From contig CAJYKB010000102.1 of assembly GCA_913774925.1 (NCBI GenBank), positions 1 through 40,691 on the forward strand: 40,691 bases of DNA, given 5' to 3'. The notes under the pieces were generated by a model that saw only the letters and a list, made by a program, of their open reading frames with translations, ran no database searches and was not told the origin of the DNA. The stretch is from an uncultured Sphingomonas sp. (GTDB lineage Bacteria > Pseudomonadota > Alphaproteobacteria > Sphingomonadales > Sphingomonadaceae). Positions 25,640 through 33,891 of the stretch are shown piece by piece; within the stretch, counting starts at the first letter, position 1, and every line of letters starts with the position of its first letter. Both the position numbers and the translations under genes were made by a program.

Positions 25640-28366
25640 GTGAATCCGATTCCCGCCTTCTCCTATCCCGCGCTTCACGCCAGCCACTCCGGCATCTGGA
25701 TGGCACGCGAGGGCGAGGTGCGCGCGCTGTCGCGGGGCGAAGCGATCCGGCTCGCCGCGGATACGCCGGTGGTGCTGCTCAACGCCCCGCTGGTGGGGCA
25801 GCGGCTGGGCTATGCCGATCTGTCCGGGCTCGACCTGCTGGAGCTGTTCGCGTTCCTCCACCCCGCGCGGTTCATGGTGCCGACGCCGAAGGGGGTAGCG
25901 CAGGCGACCGGGCTGGCGGTGCCGGCGCGCGACGAGGAGGTGGCGCCGTTCCTGCTCGCCGCGACGGAACGGCTGCTTGCCGGGATTGCGGGCGAATGGG
26001 CGGAGCGCGAGGGCGCGTGGACCGCGGCGCAGTCGCTGACGCGTGCGCGCTGGGCCTGGGCTCCGGTCGTGGGACCACGGCTGGCAAAACCCCGGGAAAA
26101 CGAGCGCTGGCTGTTCTCGCGCCTGCCCGAATGGGAGGAGGTCGCGCCGCGCCCGGCGCCGCGCACGGTGACGCTGGCGGAGGGGGCGGTGCTCGGCCGG
26201 CTAGACACGCTGACCGGGCGGGGGGCGGAGGCGCGCGGCGGGCAGCGCGCCTATGCCGCCGCCGCCGCCGCTGCGTTCGGCCCGCGGGTGGCGCGCGATG
26301 CGCCGCAGCTCGTGCTGGCGGAGGCGGGGACGGGGATCGGCAAGACGCTGGGCTATCTGGCGCCTGCGTCGCTCTGGGCCGAGCAGGCGGGCGGGGCGGT
26401 GTGGATCAGCACCTATACCAAGGCACTGCAACGCCAGCTGGGGCATGAGACGGTGCGGCTTCACCCCGATCGCGCGGTGCGCAAGGCGCGGGTGGTGACG
26501 CGAAAGGGGCGCGAGAACTACCTCTGCCTGCTCAACCTGGAGGATGCGCTGCAGGGCGGGTTCGCTGGGCGCGCCGCGATCCTGGCGCAGCTGGTGGCGC
26601 GCTGGGCCGCCTATACCGACGACGGCGACTTGGTCGGCGGCGACCTGCCCGGGTGGTTGACGACGCTGTTCCGCCGCAACGGCTCGACCGCGCTGACCGA
26701 TCGGCGCGGCGAGTGCGTCTATGCCGGCTGCCCGCATTACCGGAAGTGCTTCATCGAGCGCGCCGCGCGCGCTTCCGCCGAGGCGGATCTGGTGATCGCG
26801 AACCATGCGCTGGTGATGGTCAATGCCGCGCGCGGTCGCGAGCTGTCGACGCGGCCGACGCGTTACGTCTTCGACGAGGGGCATCACGTGTTCGATGCCG
26901 CCGATGCGATGTTCGCCACCGCGCTGACGGGGGCGGAGACGATCGAGCTGCGGCGCTGGATCGTCGGGCCGGAGGGGACGTCGCGCGGGCGGCGGCGCGG
27001 GTTGCAGGCGCGATTGTCCGACGTCGGCAGCTATGACGAGCAGGGTGGGCGCGCCATCACCGACATCGTCGCGGCGGCAGGTGCGCTGGCGTCCGACGGC
27101 TGGCTGGGGCGGGTTGCGGAAGGGGCCCCGTTCGGTGCGATCGAGACGCTGCTGGGCGCGGTCCGCGGCCTGTCCTATGCGCGCGCGGAGGCGGCGGGGG
27201 CGGACGCCGGCTATGGGCTGGAGACCGAACTGGCCGAGCCCTCGCCCGCGCTGATCGAGGCGGCGGCGCCCGCGGCGCACGCGCTCGACGCGCTGGTGCG
27301 GCCGATGGTGGCGCTGGGCAAGCGGCTGGAGGCGGTGCTGGCGGAGGCGCCCGACTGGATGGACGGCCCGGCGCGCGCGCGAATCGAGGGCGCGATCGCC
27401 TCGCTCGGCTGGCGCGCGGAGACGGTGACGGCCTGGCTGGCGCTGCTGGCGCGCGTCGGCGGGCCGGCGGACCCGCGCTTCGTCGATTGGCTCGCGGTCG
27501 ACCGGGTCGAGGGGCGCGAATTCGATATCGGCATCCACCGCCGCTGGCTCGACCCGACGATCCCCTTCGTCGAGACGGTGCTGAAGCCCGCACACGGCGT
27601 GCTCGTCACCTCCGCCACGCTGACCGCGGGGGGCGGGTGGGAGACGGCGGAGGCGCGGATCGGCGCGCCGCATCTGCCGCGCGCGCCGGCGCGGTTCGAG
27701 GCGCCGAGCCCGTTCGATTACGCCAGTCGCGCGGAGGTGGTGATCGTCACCGATGTGAAGCGCGGCGACGTGCCCGCGCTCGCCAACGCCTATGCGCGGC
27801 TGGTGGAAGCGAGCGAGGGCGGGGCGCTGGTGCTGTTCACCGCGATCCGGCGGCTGCGCGCGGTCCATGCGCGCGTCGCCGACCGGCTGGCGCGCGCGGG
27901 TCTGCCGCTCCATGCGCAGCATGTCGATCCGGTCGATACGGGGACGCTCGTCGACATCTTCCGCGACGATCCCCACGCCAGCCTGTTCGGCACCGATGCG
28001 CTGCGCGACGGAATGGACGTGCCCGGCCATTCGCTGCGGCTGGTGGTGATGGAGGGGGTGCCGTGGCCCAAGCCGACCGTACTGCACGCCGCGCGGCGGC
28101 TTGCGGCGGCGGAGGGGGGCACCGCCTATGACGACCGCATCGTGCGGGCGCGGCTGGCGCAGGCGTTCGGGCGGCTGATCCGCCGCGCCGACGATTCGGG
28201 GATGTTCGTGCTGCTGTCCGCGGCGATGCCGTCGCGGTTGCTCGACGCGTTTCCGCCCGGTGTTCCGATCGCACGCGTGCCGCTGGAGGAGGCGGTGGCA
28301 CGGGTGCGGCAGCGGCTTTCCTCTTCGCGCGCGATCGGGCATGAGGCGGCGCTCGCCCCGGATTGA
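25640..28366 (+). CDS. DinG/XPD-type ATP-dependent DNA helicase
   Basis: This is an iron-sulfur superfamily 2 helicase of about 908 residues. Domains in order: an N-terminal region of about 220 residues, Walker A (AEAGTGIGKT, about 228-237), four Fe-S cysteines C296, C359, C364 and C370, DEGH (412-415), and motif VI near the C-terminus (QAFGRLIRRADDSG). The C-x4-C-x5-C spacing equals that of E. coli DinG. It should unwind DNA, possibly G-quadruplexes or R-loops. The frame opens with TTG at 25598, but that codon lies in the tail of the repeat. GTG at 25640 or 25625 is more likely, and the choice is uncertain. It heads a four-gene plus-strand series. Confidence 0.88.
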   Translation: MNPIPAFSYPALHASHSGIWMAREGEVRALSRGEAIRLAADTPVVLLNAPLVGQRLGYADLSGLDLLELFAFLHPARFMVPTPKGVAQATGLAVPARDEEVAPFLLAATERLLAGIAGEWAEREGAWTAAQSLTRARWAWAPVVGPRLAKPRENERWLFSRLPEWEEVAPRPAPRTVTLAEGAVLGRLDTLTGRGAEARGGQRAYAAAAAAAFGPRVARDAPQLVLAEAGTGIGKTLGYLAPASLWAEQAGGAVWISTYTKALQRQLGHETVRLHPDRAVRKARVVTRKGRENYLCLLNLEDALQGGFAGRAAILAQLVARWAAYTDDGDLVGGDLPGWLTTLFRRNGSTALTDRRGECVYAGCPHYRKCFIERAARASAEADLVIANHALVMVNAARGRELSTRPTRYVFDEGHHVFDAADAMFATALTGAETIELRRWIVGPEGTSRGRRRGLQARLSDVGSYDEQGGRAITDIVAAAGALASDGWLGRVAEGAPFGAIETLLGAVRGLSYARAEAAGADAGYGLETELAEPSPALIEAAAPAAHALDALVRPMVALGKRLEAVLAEAPDWMDGPARARIEGAIASLGWRAETVTAWLALLARVGGPADPRFVDWLAVDRVEGREFDIGIHRRWLDPTIPFVETVLKPAHGVLVTSATLTAGGGWETAEARIGAPHLPRAPARFEAPSPFDYASRAEVVIVTDVKRGDVPALANAYARLVEASEGGALVLFTAIRRLRAVHARVADRLARAGLPLHAQHVDPVDTGTLVDIFRDDPHASLFGTDALRDGMDVPGHSLRLVVMEGVPWPKPTVLHAARRLAAAEGGTAYDDRIVRARLAQAFGRLIRRADDSGMFVLLSAAMPSRLLDAFPPGVPIARVPLEEAVARVRQRLSSSRAIGHEAALAPD

Positions 28367-28375
28367 AGAGGATCG

Positions 28376-28918
28376 GTGCCCGTGAAGACGCTGACGCTGC
28401 TGCGCCATGCCAAATCGGGCTGGGACGATCCGGTCGCACGCGATTTCGACCGCCCGCTCAATCCCAAGGGCCGGCGGGCTGCAGCCACGATGGGCAAGCA
28501 CCTGCGTGCGCTGGGGCTGACGTTCGACCGCGTGATCGCCTCGCCCGCGGTACGGGTTCAGGAAACGCTGGACGACGTCGCGACCGGGTTCGGCCCGGTG
28601 GCGCCGGAATGGGACAAGCGGCTGTATCTGGCATCGGCCGCCAGCCTGCTGGATGTGGTGCGGGAGACGCCGGCGGAGGTCGCCTCGCTGCTGCTCGTCG
28701 GGCACAATCCGGGGCTGGAGGATCTCGTGCTGATGCTGGTGCCGGACGAGCGCGGCGGGCTCCGCGATACGGTGGAGGAGAAATATCCCACCGCGACGCT
28801 TGCGGCGATGACCTTCGCAGTGGACGACTGGGCCGATGTCGCGGCGGGTGGCGCGATACTGACGCGCTTCGTCCGCCCGCGCGACGTGGATGCGACGCTG
28901 GGCCCGGACGAGGAGTGA
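28376..28918 (+). CDS. SixA-like histidine phosphatase
   Basis: This 180-residue member of the histidine phosphatase superfamily is closest to SixA, which dephosphorylates phosphohistidine on signalling proteins. The catalytic start is LTLLRHAKSGWDD, with the phosphoacceptor His in RHAKS, and the second His is in LLVGHNPGLED. The GTG start follows GAAGAGG. A second GTG two codons later is possible. The stop overlaps the acetyltransferase start (GTGA). The substrate is not known. Confidence 0.88.
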   Translation: MPVKTLTLLRHAKSGWDDPVARDFDRPLNPKGRRAAATMGKHLRALGLTFDRVIASPAVRVQETLDDVATGFGPVAPEWDKRLYLASAASLLDVVRETPAEVASLLLVGHNPGLEDLVLMLVPDERGGLRDTVEEKYPTATLAAMTFAVDDWADVAAGGAILTRFVRPRDVDATLGPDEE

Positions 28919-29406
28919 CGATCCGCATCCGCGCGGCCGTCGCGGCGGATGGCGACGCGATCGCCGCGATCCTGCTGCCCGTGTTCCGCGCGGGCGAGAC
29001 CAATGCGATCGAGCGCGACGTGGATGCCGCGGGTGCGCTCGCCTATTGGTGCGATCCGGCGCATGCGGTCTTCGTGGCGGAGGATGCGGGTGGCGCGCTG
29101 CTCGGCACCTCCTATCTGCGCGCGAATCAGCGCGGCGGCGGCGCGCATGTCGCGAACGCCGGCTATGTCACGGCGGAGGCGGCACGCGGACGGGGGGTGG
29201 CGCGTACACTGGCGGCGCATTCGTTCGACGCGGCGCGCGTGCGCGGGTTCACCGCGATGCAGTTCAACATCGTCGTCTCCACCAACACGCGCGCCGTCGC
29301 GCTGTGGCAGGCGCTGGGGTTCGCGATCGTGGGGCGGGTGCCGGGCGCGTTCCGTCACCCGGTGCTGGGCGCGGTCGACACGCTGGTGATGCATCGCATG
29401 CTTTGA
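28915..29406 (+). CDS. GNAT family N-acetyltransferase
   Basis: The 163-residue protein has the GNAT fold, with the acetyl-CoA loop AARGRGVARTLAAHS and the C-terminal STNTRAVALWQALGF. It should acetylate an amine-containing acceptor that cannot be predicted. The GTG start is overlapped by the stop of the SixA-like gene, so translation is coupled. The longer frame starting at 28363 runs through that gene and is not real. It is followed by a thioesterase gene after 53 bp. Confidence 0.85.
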   Translation: MTIRIRAAVAADGDAIAAILLPVFRAGETNAIERDVDAAGALAYWCDPAHAVFVAEDAGGALLGTSYLRANQRGGGAHVANAGYVTAEAARGRGVARTLAAHSFDAARVRGFTAMQFNIVVSTNTRAVALWQALGFAIVGRVPGAFRHPVLGAVDTLVMHRML

Positions 29407-29459
29407 CAGCCCCGCCGCGACTCGCCACGCTGCACGGAATAACGAGCAAAGGGAGCGGG

Positions 29460-29891
29460 ATGTCCGAAGGCGATACACAGGTCCACGAACTGTCGCGGAC
29501 GCTGGGGCTGATCCGCGTGATCGAGATGAATGCGGAGGGGCGGGCGCGGATCGCCTATGCTGCCGGCACGCATATGTGCCACTCGGGCGGGGTGGTGCAG
29601 GGCGGGTTCGTCACCGGCTGGATCGATGCGGCGATGGCGCATGCGGCGATCGCGATGGGCGGGGCGGACGTGGTGCCGATGTCGCTCGAGCTGAAGGTCA
29701 GCTTCTTCGCGCCGGCGCGGCCGGGCACGGTGATCGCGGAAGCGTGGGTCGAGCGACGCGGCAAGCGGACCTGCTTCTTCGAAGGGCGCCTGCTGGACGA
29801 GGCCGGGACGGTGCTGGCGAAGGCGTCTTCGACGCTGATGCTGGCGGAGCGCGCCCGGGTCGAAAGCGCGTCGAAGGCGGCGCTGGGGTAA
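29460..29891 (+). CDS. PaaI-like hotdog-fold thioesterase
   Basis: The 143-residue protein has the PaaI/hotdog thioesterase pattern HSGGVVQGGFVTGWIDAAMAHAA, given here as HSGGVVQGGFVTGW and DAAMAHAA, and SLELKVSFFAPARPGTV. Such proteins hydrolyse acyl-CoA thioesters, often aromatic acyl-CoA. The ribosome site AAAGGGAG precedes the ATG. It is the last gene of the helicase-phosphatase-acetyltransferase series and is convergent with the GIN-domain genes. Confidence 0.86.
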   Translation: MSEGDTQVHELSRTLGLIRVIEMNAEGRARIAYAAGTHMCHSGGVVQGGFVTGWIDAAMAHAAIAMGGADVVPMSLELKVSFFAPARPGTVIAEAWVERRGKRTCFFEGRLLDEAGTVLAKASSTLMLAERARVESASKAALG

Positions 29892-29899
29892 ACGGCCGA

Positions 29900-30604
29900 T
29901 CAGCCTCGGGGTGACGCGGTCGTGCCGCACGACACCCGTGCCGCCCCGGAGCGTCGCACCGAGCAGGCGGGCCGCCCCGACACCGTCACCGCCGCATCGC
30001 CGATCGCGTTGATCCGCGCGCCGTCGCGCGCGGCGGCGGTGACCTGCACCCGGTCGAGCGCCTGGATGTCGAGCCGGTCCGCGATCAGCGCGGCGGCGTC
30101 GATCGTGCCGTCGCCGTTCGCGACCAGCCGCGTGTCGGCGCTGCGCCCGGCCAGCGCCATCGCGCCGTCGCCCGCCAGCGTCGCCACCAGTTCGGTCGCG
30201 GCGACGCGTGCGACCGCCAGCTGTCCGCCGCCGGTCACCGACAAGGCGACCCGGTCCCCCTTCATCGCGTCGACCGTGACCGTGGCGGCGGCATACAGCG
30301 CCGCGCCCTCCAGCCGCGGGGTGCGGACGGTCACCACCATGTGCGTCGGGTCCGGCGCAGCGAGCCGCCCACCGGGGCGGCGCACCACCAGCGTGCCACC
30401 GCTGACCGTCACGTCGAGCGTGGCGAGCGCCTTCGCATCGTCCCCGCGCGCAGAGACGCCGTTGCCGCCGCCGGTGACGACGCGGACCTCGACCGGCGCC
30501 TCGACCCGGAGCCGCTCGACGCTGCCGATCGCCCAGACACGCTCCGCCGCCTGCGCCGGTGCCGGCAACAGGAGTGGCAGCGCGAGCGCGATCAGCCGCC
30601 GCAC
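29900..30604 (-). CDS. GIN-domain (DUF2807) exported protein, second of a tandem pair
   Basis: This 234-residue protein has a Sec signal (MRRLIALALPLLLPAPAQA) and a beta-helix-like GIN domain of about 200 residues. In it short glycine-containing turns recur (VTGGG, LAGDGAMAL, ANGDGTIDA, NAIGDAAVTV). Two cysteines near the end (ACSVRRSG, VSCGTT) may pair. It starts with GTG and overlaps the preceding GIN gene by 13 bp. It is more diverged than its neighbour and lacks the GSGN/GSGD regularity. Function is unknown. Extracytoplasmic location is inferred. Confidence 0.8.
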   Translation of the reverse strand: MRRLIALALPLLLPAPAQAAERVWAIGSVERLRVEAPVEVRVVTGGGNGVSARGDDAKALATLDVTVSGGTLVVRRPGGRLAAPDPTHMVVTVRTPRLEGAALYAAATVTVDAMKGDRVALSVTGGGQLAVARVAATELVATLAGDGAMALAGRSADTRLVANGDGTIDAAALIADRLDIQALDRVQVTAAARDGARINAIGDAAVTVSGRPACSVRRSGAARVSCGTTASPRG

Positions 30605-31311
30605 CGCACCGCGCCCGACCCCATCTTCGTGACCGAGCAGCGCGCCGCCGCGCCCAGGTCGACATCGCCGGAGCCCATCGAGGTGACCCTGGCCTGACCG
30701 CGTACCGTCGCGACCACGTCGCCCGAGCCGACCACGTTCACCTCGGCGCCGGTGGCGACCAGCTGACGCGCCGACAGATTGCCCGAGCCCGCGATGTCAA
30801 CCTTGAGCGTCCGCGCCGTGCCTGCGGCCATGACGTCGCCCGATCCCGCGATCGATACGTCCGCGCGCTCTACCCCCAGCGACGGCAGCGCGAGGTTGCC
30901 CGATCCCGCCACCGACGCGTCGAACCCTCGCCCGGCAACGCGATCGACGCTCATGTTGCCGGAGCCCGCGACCCCGACCGCGACGATGGCGGGCAGCGTG
31001 ACGAACACGCGTACCTGCCCCTCGCGATAGACGCCCTTCTGCCGCCCGATCTTCAGCGTGCGACCGTCGCGGGTGATCGCCAGCCGGTCGAGGATCGCGG
31101 GCGTTCCCTCGGCGCGGACCGAAAAGCCCGGGCCGACGCGGACGATGACGTCGTCGCTGCCGCGCAGCTCGACCCGGTCGAAGTCGGTCGCGGCGAAGGT
31201 GCGCGTTGCGCCGCTGCCCTGCGCGGCTATCGCGGTGCCCCCGTCGTCGCCGAAGTTGACGATGTTGCCGCATGCGGCGAGCGGAAGCAGGGCTGCCAGC
31301 ACAAAACGCAT
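30592..31311 (-). CDS. GIN-domain (DUF2807) lipoprotein, first of a tandem pair
   Basis: This 239-residue protein has a lipoprotein signal (MRFVLAALLPLAAC, lipobox LAAC) and a GIN domain. The repeating turns VAGSGN, VAGSGN, IAGSGD, IAGSGN, VVGSGD, MGSGD and MGSGA mark successive coils of a right-handed beta-helix-like fold. Such putative auto-transporter adhesin-head-like proteins are common in Bacteroidetes and sphingomonads, and their role is unknown. The ATG at 31309-31311 follows GGGAG. The longer frame upstream runs through the carD terminator. A perfect inverted repeat overlaps its promoter. Confidence 0.85.
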   Translation of the reverse strand: MRFVLAALLPLAACGNIVNFGDDGGTAIAAQGSGATRTFAATDFDRVELRGSDDVIVRVGPGFSVRAEGTPAILDRLAITRDGRTLKIGRQKGVYREGQVRVFVTLPAIVAVGVAGSGNMSVDRVAGRGFDASVAGSGNLALPSLGVERADVSIAGSGDVMAAGTARTLKVDIAGSGNLSARQLVATGAEVNVVGSGDVVATVRGQARVTSMGSGDVDLGAAARCSVTKMGSGAVRCGG

Positions 31312-31319
31312 CGCATTCT

Positions 31320-31367
31320 CCCGGTCATGTGTATTGCTATAATAATACACATGACCGGGCTTCGCAA
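31320..31367 (-). promoter_or_regulatory. GIN-gene promoter with a perfect 16-bp inverted-repeat operator
   Basis: Arms CCCGGTCATGTGTATT (31320-31335) and AATACACATGACCGGG (31344-31359) are perfect inverted copies around 8 bp. On the minus strand TTGCGA (31362-31367) and TATTAT (31339-31344) are 17 bp apart, so the palindrome covers the -10 box and most of the spacer. That is the expected place for a repressor such as PadR or GntR type. No matching regulator gene is in the window. The palindrome could also act as a leader hairpin. Confidence 0.6.
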
Positions 31368-31370
31368 ACG

Positions 31371-31396
31371 AAAAGGGCGGCCCCGCGAGGCCGCCC
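31371..31396 (-). terminator. Intrinsic terminator of carD
   Basis: On the minus strand an 8-bp stem GGGCGGCC / GGCCGCCC with loop TCGCGG is followed by TTTTCGTTT. It lies about 30 bp after the carD stop and just before the GIN-gene promoter, insulating the two. Confidence 0.85.
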
Positions 31397-31426
31397 ATCC
31401 CGTCGATTGAAAAGGCTGTCCGGGGT

Positions 31427-31960
31427 TCAGGCCGGCACCTTGTCCTTGTTGTAGATCGCCGCTGCCTTGCGCAGGATCTCGAGGATCTTTTCCTGCGCGG
31501 CCGGCTCGTCCAGCTGCTCCATCGCGGCGAGCTCGCGCGCGAGGCGGCTGCACGCCCCCTCGAAGATCTGACGCTCGGAATAGCTCTGCTCGGGCTGGTC
31601 GTCGGCGCGGAACAGGTCGCGAACCACCTCGGCGATCGACACCAGGTCGCCCGAGTTGATCTTCGCTTCATATTCCTGCGCGCGGCGCGACCACATGGTG
31701 CGCTTGACCTTGGGCTTGCCCTTCAGCGTCTCCATCGCCTCGCGCATGGTCTTGTCGGACGACAGCTTGCGCATCCCCACCGACTCCGCCTTGTTGGTCG
31801 GCACGCGCAGCGTCATGCGCTCCTTTTCGAAGCGCAGGACGTACAGCTCCAGCTGCATGCCCGCGATTTCCTGTTTCTGCAGCTCGATGACACGGCCGAC
31901 ACCGTGCTTGGGATAGACAACGTAATCACCGACATCGAAATGCAGAGCCTTGGCAGCCAT
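31427..31960 (-). CDS. carD: CarD/CdnL family transcription regulator
   Basis: The 177-residue protein belongs to the CarD/CdnL family, which binds RNA polymerase beta subunit and stabilises open promoter complexes, often at rRNA promoters. The RNAP-interaction module covers about residues 8-65 (FDVGDYVVYPKHGVGRVIEL, ELYVLRFEKERMTLRVP). A helical C-terminal DNA-binding part follows, with the conserved MWSRRAQEYEAKINSGDL. The start at 31958-31960 (MAAKALHFDVG) fits the family; the longer frame is spurious. Its own terminator follows. The 242 bp upstream hold a hairpin at 32064-32086 but no gene. Confidence 0.93.
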   Translation of the reverse strand: MAAKALHFDVGDYVVYPKHGVGRVIELQKQEIAGMQLELYVLRFEKERMTLRVPTNKAESVGMRKLSSDKTMREAMETLKGKPKVKRTMWSRRAQEYEAKINSGDLVSIAEVVRDLFRADDQPEQSYSERQIFEGACSRLARELAAMEQLDEPAAQEKILEILRKAAAIYNKDKVPA

Positions 31961-32063
31961 GGGTGGCCTTTCCGCTGTTATGGCCCCGTGCTCCCGCCGG
32001 TCCGCGATATAGGGGGGTCGCGGGCAGGAGATGGAACGGGGCAGGTAGGTTGGACGTCTCCAC

Positions 32064-32086
32064 CGGGCGCAAGGTACAAGCGCCCG
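32064..32086. promoter_or_regulatory. Inverted repeat upstream of carD
   Basis: CGGGCGC (32064-32070) and GCGCCCG (32080-32086) are 9 bp apart. The repeat lies about 105 bp upstream of carD in a 242-bp gap (31961-32202) that holds no gene. It could be a leader hairpin, a regulator site, or weak termination after the hydrolase gene. I cannot choose between these. Confidence 0.3.
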
Positions 32087-32202
32087 TGCCGAACCCATAT
32101 AGCATCCGCGACACAATATTTCCAGCGTGTTTAGGGCAGCAGCGCTGTCGGGCGGGAACCTTTTCGCGAGAAAGGTTCGGCGATCCGCATCATCACGGCA
32201 CG

Positions 32203-33180
32203 TCAGCCGTCGTGGCGGCGCATCCACGCGCGCAGCACCGCGATCGTCTCGTCCGGGCGGTCGGTGAAGGTGCCGTGCGCCGCCCCGGGGATCACCGCCA
32301 GTTCGGCGTCCGCAACGCGTGCGGCGAAGCGCAGCGCGGTGACCGGGCGCGCTTCGTCATACTGGCCGACCATGAAGAGCGTACGCGCGCCGTCGAGGCG
32401 CGCCAGCAGCGGCTCGCCGTCATAGTCGCGCAAAGTGCCGGTCGCGACGAACTCGCTCTTGCCCCACATCGTCTCGTAAAGGCGCGGGTTGAAGCCGCGG
32501 CCGTTCGCGCGCGAATAGGCCAGCATCGTCGGCGGATCGGGCTCGCGCCCGTTGAAGCGACGGTAGAATTCGGCGGTGCCCGCGTCGCACGTCGCGGAGG
32601 TGGCAGCGGACGGCGTGTCGCAGGCGGCGAGCGCGGCCTGCGCATCGGCGGGCAGGTCGCGGCGCAGCGCGTCGGCGTCCGCGATCCAGCTGCGGGTCGA
32701 GATCAGCGGGCTCGCGAGGATCGCGCTGGCCATCGCCGGGGAACGGCGCGCGGCATATTCCAGCGCGATCGTCCCGCCCCAGCTGTGCCCGCAGACATGC
32801 CATCGCGCCACCTCCAGCCCGCGGCGCACCGCCTCCAGCTCGTCGACGAAGCGCGCCACGCGCCAGTTGGCGGGATCACCGGGATGATCGGAGCGCCCGC
32901 TGTCGAGCTGGTCGTAGAGGATGACGGCGCGCTCGTCCGCCAGCGCCAGCGCGTCGAGGTAGCTGGCGTGCGTGCCGCCCGGCCCACCGTGCGCGATCAC
33001 CAGCGGCGCGCGGGGACCGGCAAGGTCACCGTTGACACGGACATAGACGCGCCCGCCCGGCACCGGCAGCATCGCCTCGCGCGTGGGGGCGGGGTAGCTC
33101 GCCTCGCGCGCCCAGGCGGGCAGCGGGATGAGCGCCGCCGCACCGGCAAACCGCAGCAGGTCGCGGCGCGCGAGCCGCAT
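32203..33180 (-). CDS. Tat-exported alpha/beta hydrolase (proline iminopeptidase-like)
   Basis: The 325-residue hydrolase has a twin-arginine signal (RRDLLRFAGAAALIPLPAWA), so it should be folded before export. The proline-iminopeptidase-type oxyanion motif HGGPGG is near residue 64. The nucleophile Ser is in CGHSWGG, the acid is in VGQYDEARP and the base His is in GAAHGTFTD. Members release N-terminal proline or hydrolyse small amides and esters; the substrate is open. It follows fdxA with an 8-bp gap on the same strand, so it may be cotranscribed. No clear terminator follows. Confidence 0.85.
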   Translation of the reverse strand: MRLARRDLLRFAGAAALIPLPAWAREASYPAPTREAMLPVPGGRVYVRVNGDLAGPRAPLVIAHGGPGGTHASYLDALALADERAVILYDQLDSGRSDHPGDPANWRVARFVDELEAVRRGLEVARWHVCGHSWGGTIALEYAARRSPAMASAILASPLISTRSWIADADALRRDLPADAQAALAACDTPSAATSATCDAGTAEFYRRFNGREPDPPTMLAYSRANGRGFNPRLYETMWGKSEFVATGTLRDYDGEPLLARLDGARTLFMVGQYDEARPVTALRFAARVADAELAVIPGAAHGTFTDRPDETIAVLRAWMRRHDG

Positions 33181-33188
33181 CGTTGCGG

Positions 33189-33530
33189 TCAGTCGCCCGC
33201 GCCGGGCTCGGCCGAGAAATACTTGTCGTACTTGCCCTCTTCCCCCTTGTGCTCGTCGGCATCGGCGGGGGTCTGATCGGCCTTACGCGTCACATTGGGC
33301 CATTGTGCGGAGAAGGTGTTGTTCAGCTCCAGCCACTGCTCCAGCCCGCTCTCGGTATCGGGGAGGATCGCCTCCGCGGGGCATTCCGGCTCGCACACGC
33401 CGCAGTCGATGCACTCGGACGGGTTGATAACGAGCATGTTCTCGCCCTCGTAGAAACAGTCGACCGGACACACCTCGACGCAGTCCATGTACTTGCAGCG
33501 GATGCAGGCATCGGTGACGACATAGGTCAT
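33189..33530 (-). CDS. fdxA: Seven-iron ferredoxin FdxA
   Basis: The 113-residue ferredoxin carries one 3Fe-4S and one 4Fe-4S cluster. It starts [29 protein letters not shown], given in part, with the seven-iron cysteine layout. The second motif is [12 protein letters not shown]. The C-terminal WPNVTRKAD segment is typical of FdxA. The ATG at 33528-33530 follows AAAGGAA. The extension upstream is not FdxA. Electron partners are not evident. It lies 55 bp after the S4 gene in a minus-strand series of helicase, S4, fdxA and hydrolase. Confidence 0.96.
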   Translation of the reverse strand: MTYVVTDACIRCKYMDCVEVCPVDCFYEGENMLVINPSECIDCGVCEPECPAEAILPDTESGLEQWLELNNTFSAQWPNVTRKADQTPADADEHKGEEGKYDKYFSAEPGAGD

Positions 33531-33585
33531 GGGCGCGGGTTCCTTTGCGTTCTCCGCCCTGCTTTTGCGCCGCCCGCGCCCTGCG

Positions 33586-33891
33586 TCAACGCTCCGCTGC
33601 CTGCTGCGAGACGTTTGCAGTCTCACCGACGAGCAGTTCCTGGTAGCAGGCGAGTGCCTCGGGCGCGGGACCGCGGCGCAGCGGCAGCGCCTCGACCCGA
33701 AGCACGCGGACCGCGCCGTGATGCGCGAAGGTCAGGATGTTGCCGACCCGGACCGGCGCATGCGCGCGGTCGATCGCGCGGCCGTCGATGCGCAAATGGC
33801 CGTCGCACGCGATGCCCTGCGCGATGCTGCGCGTCTTCGCGATGCGGACATACCACAGGAACAGGTCGAGCCGCATCGTCCCCGCGCTCAC
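33586..33891 (-). CDS. S4-domain RNA-binding protein (Hsp15-like)
   Basis: The protein is about 101 residues, or 96 if it starts at the ATG at 33874-33876. The S4 fold covers most of it: [20 protein letters not shown], then [10 protein letters not shown] and [14 protein letters not shown]. Hsp15-type proteins bind rRNA and help stalled 50S subunits. A related role is likely. I list the GTG start, whose GTGA overlaps the helicase stop as in metX-metW and the SixA-GNAT pair. The alternative ATG has GGGG just ahead. It is transcribed with the SUV3-like helicase. Confidence 0.88.
   Translation of the reverse strand: MSAGTMRLDLFLWYVRIAKTRSIAQGIACDGHLRIDGRAIDRAHAPVRVGNILTFAHHGAVRVLRVEALPLRRGPAPEALACYQELLVGETANVSQQAAER

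Noticed and set aside
25598..25640. TTG start for the helicase at 25598
   Set aside because: The codon lies in the tail of a dispersed repeat whose other copy at 148-190 is non-coding. GTG codons at 25625 or 25640 are more plausible.
32150..32178. Second sigma-EcfG promoter
   Set aside because: GGAAC and GTT are 15 bp apart, outside the 16-17 bp range, and no plus-strand gene follows.
32155..32180. Terminator after the Tat hydrolase
   Set aside because: GAACCTTT / AAAGGTTC forms a hairpin but is followed by C-rich sequence, not T residues.
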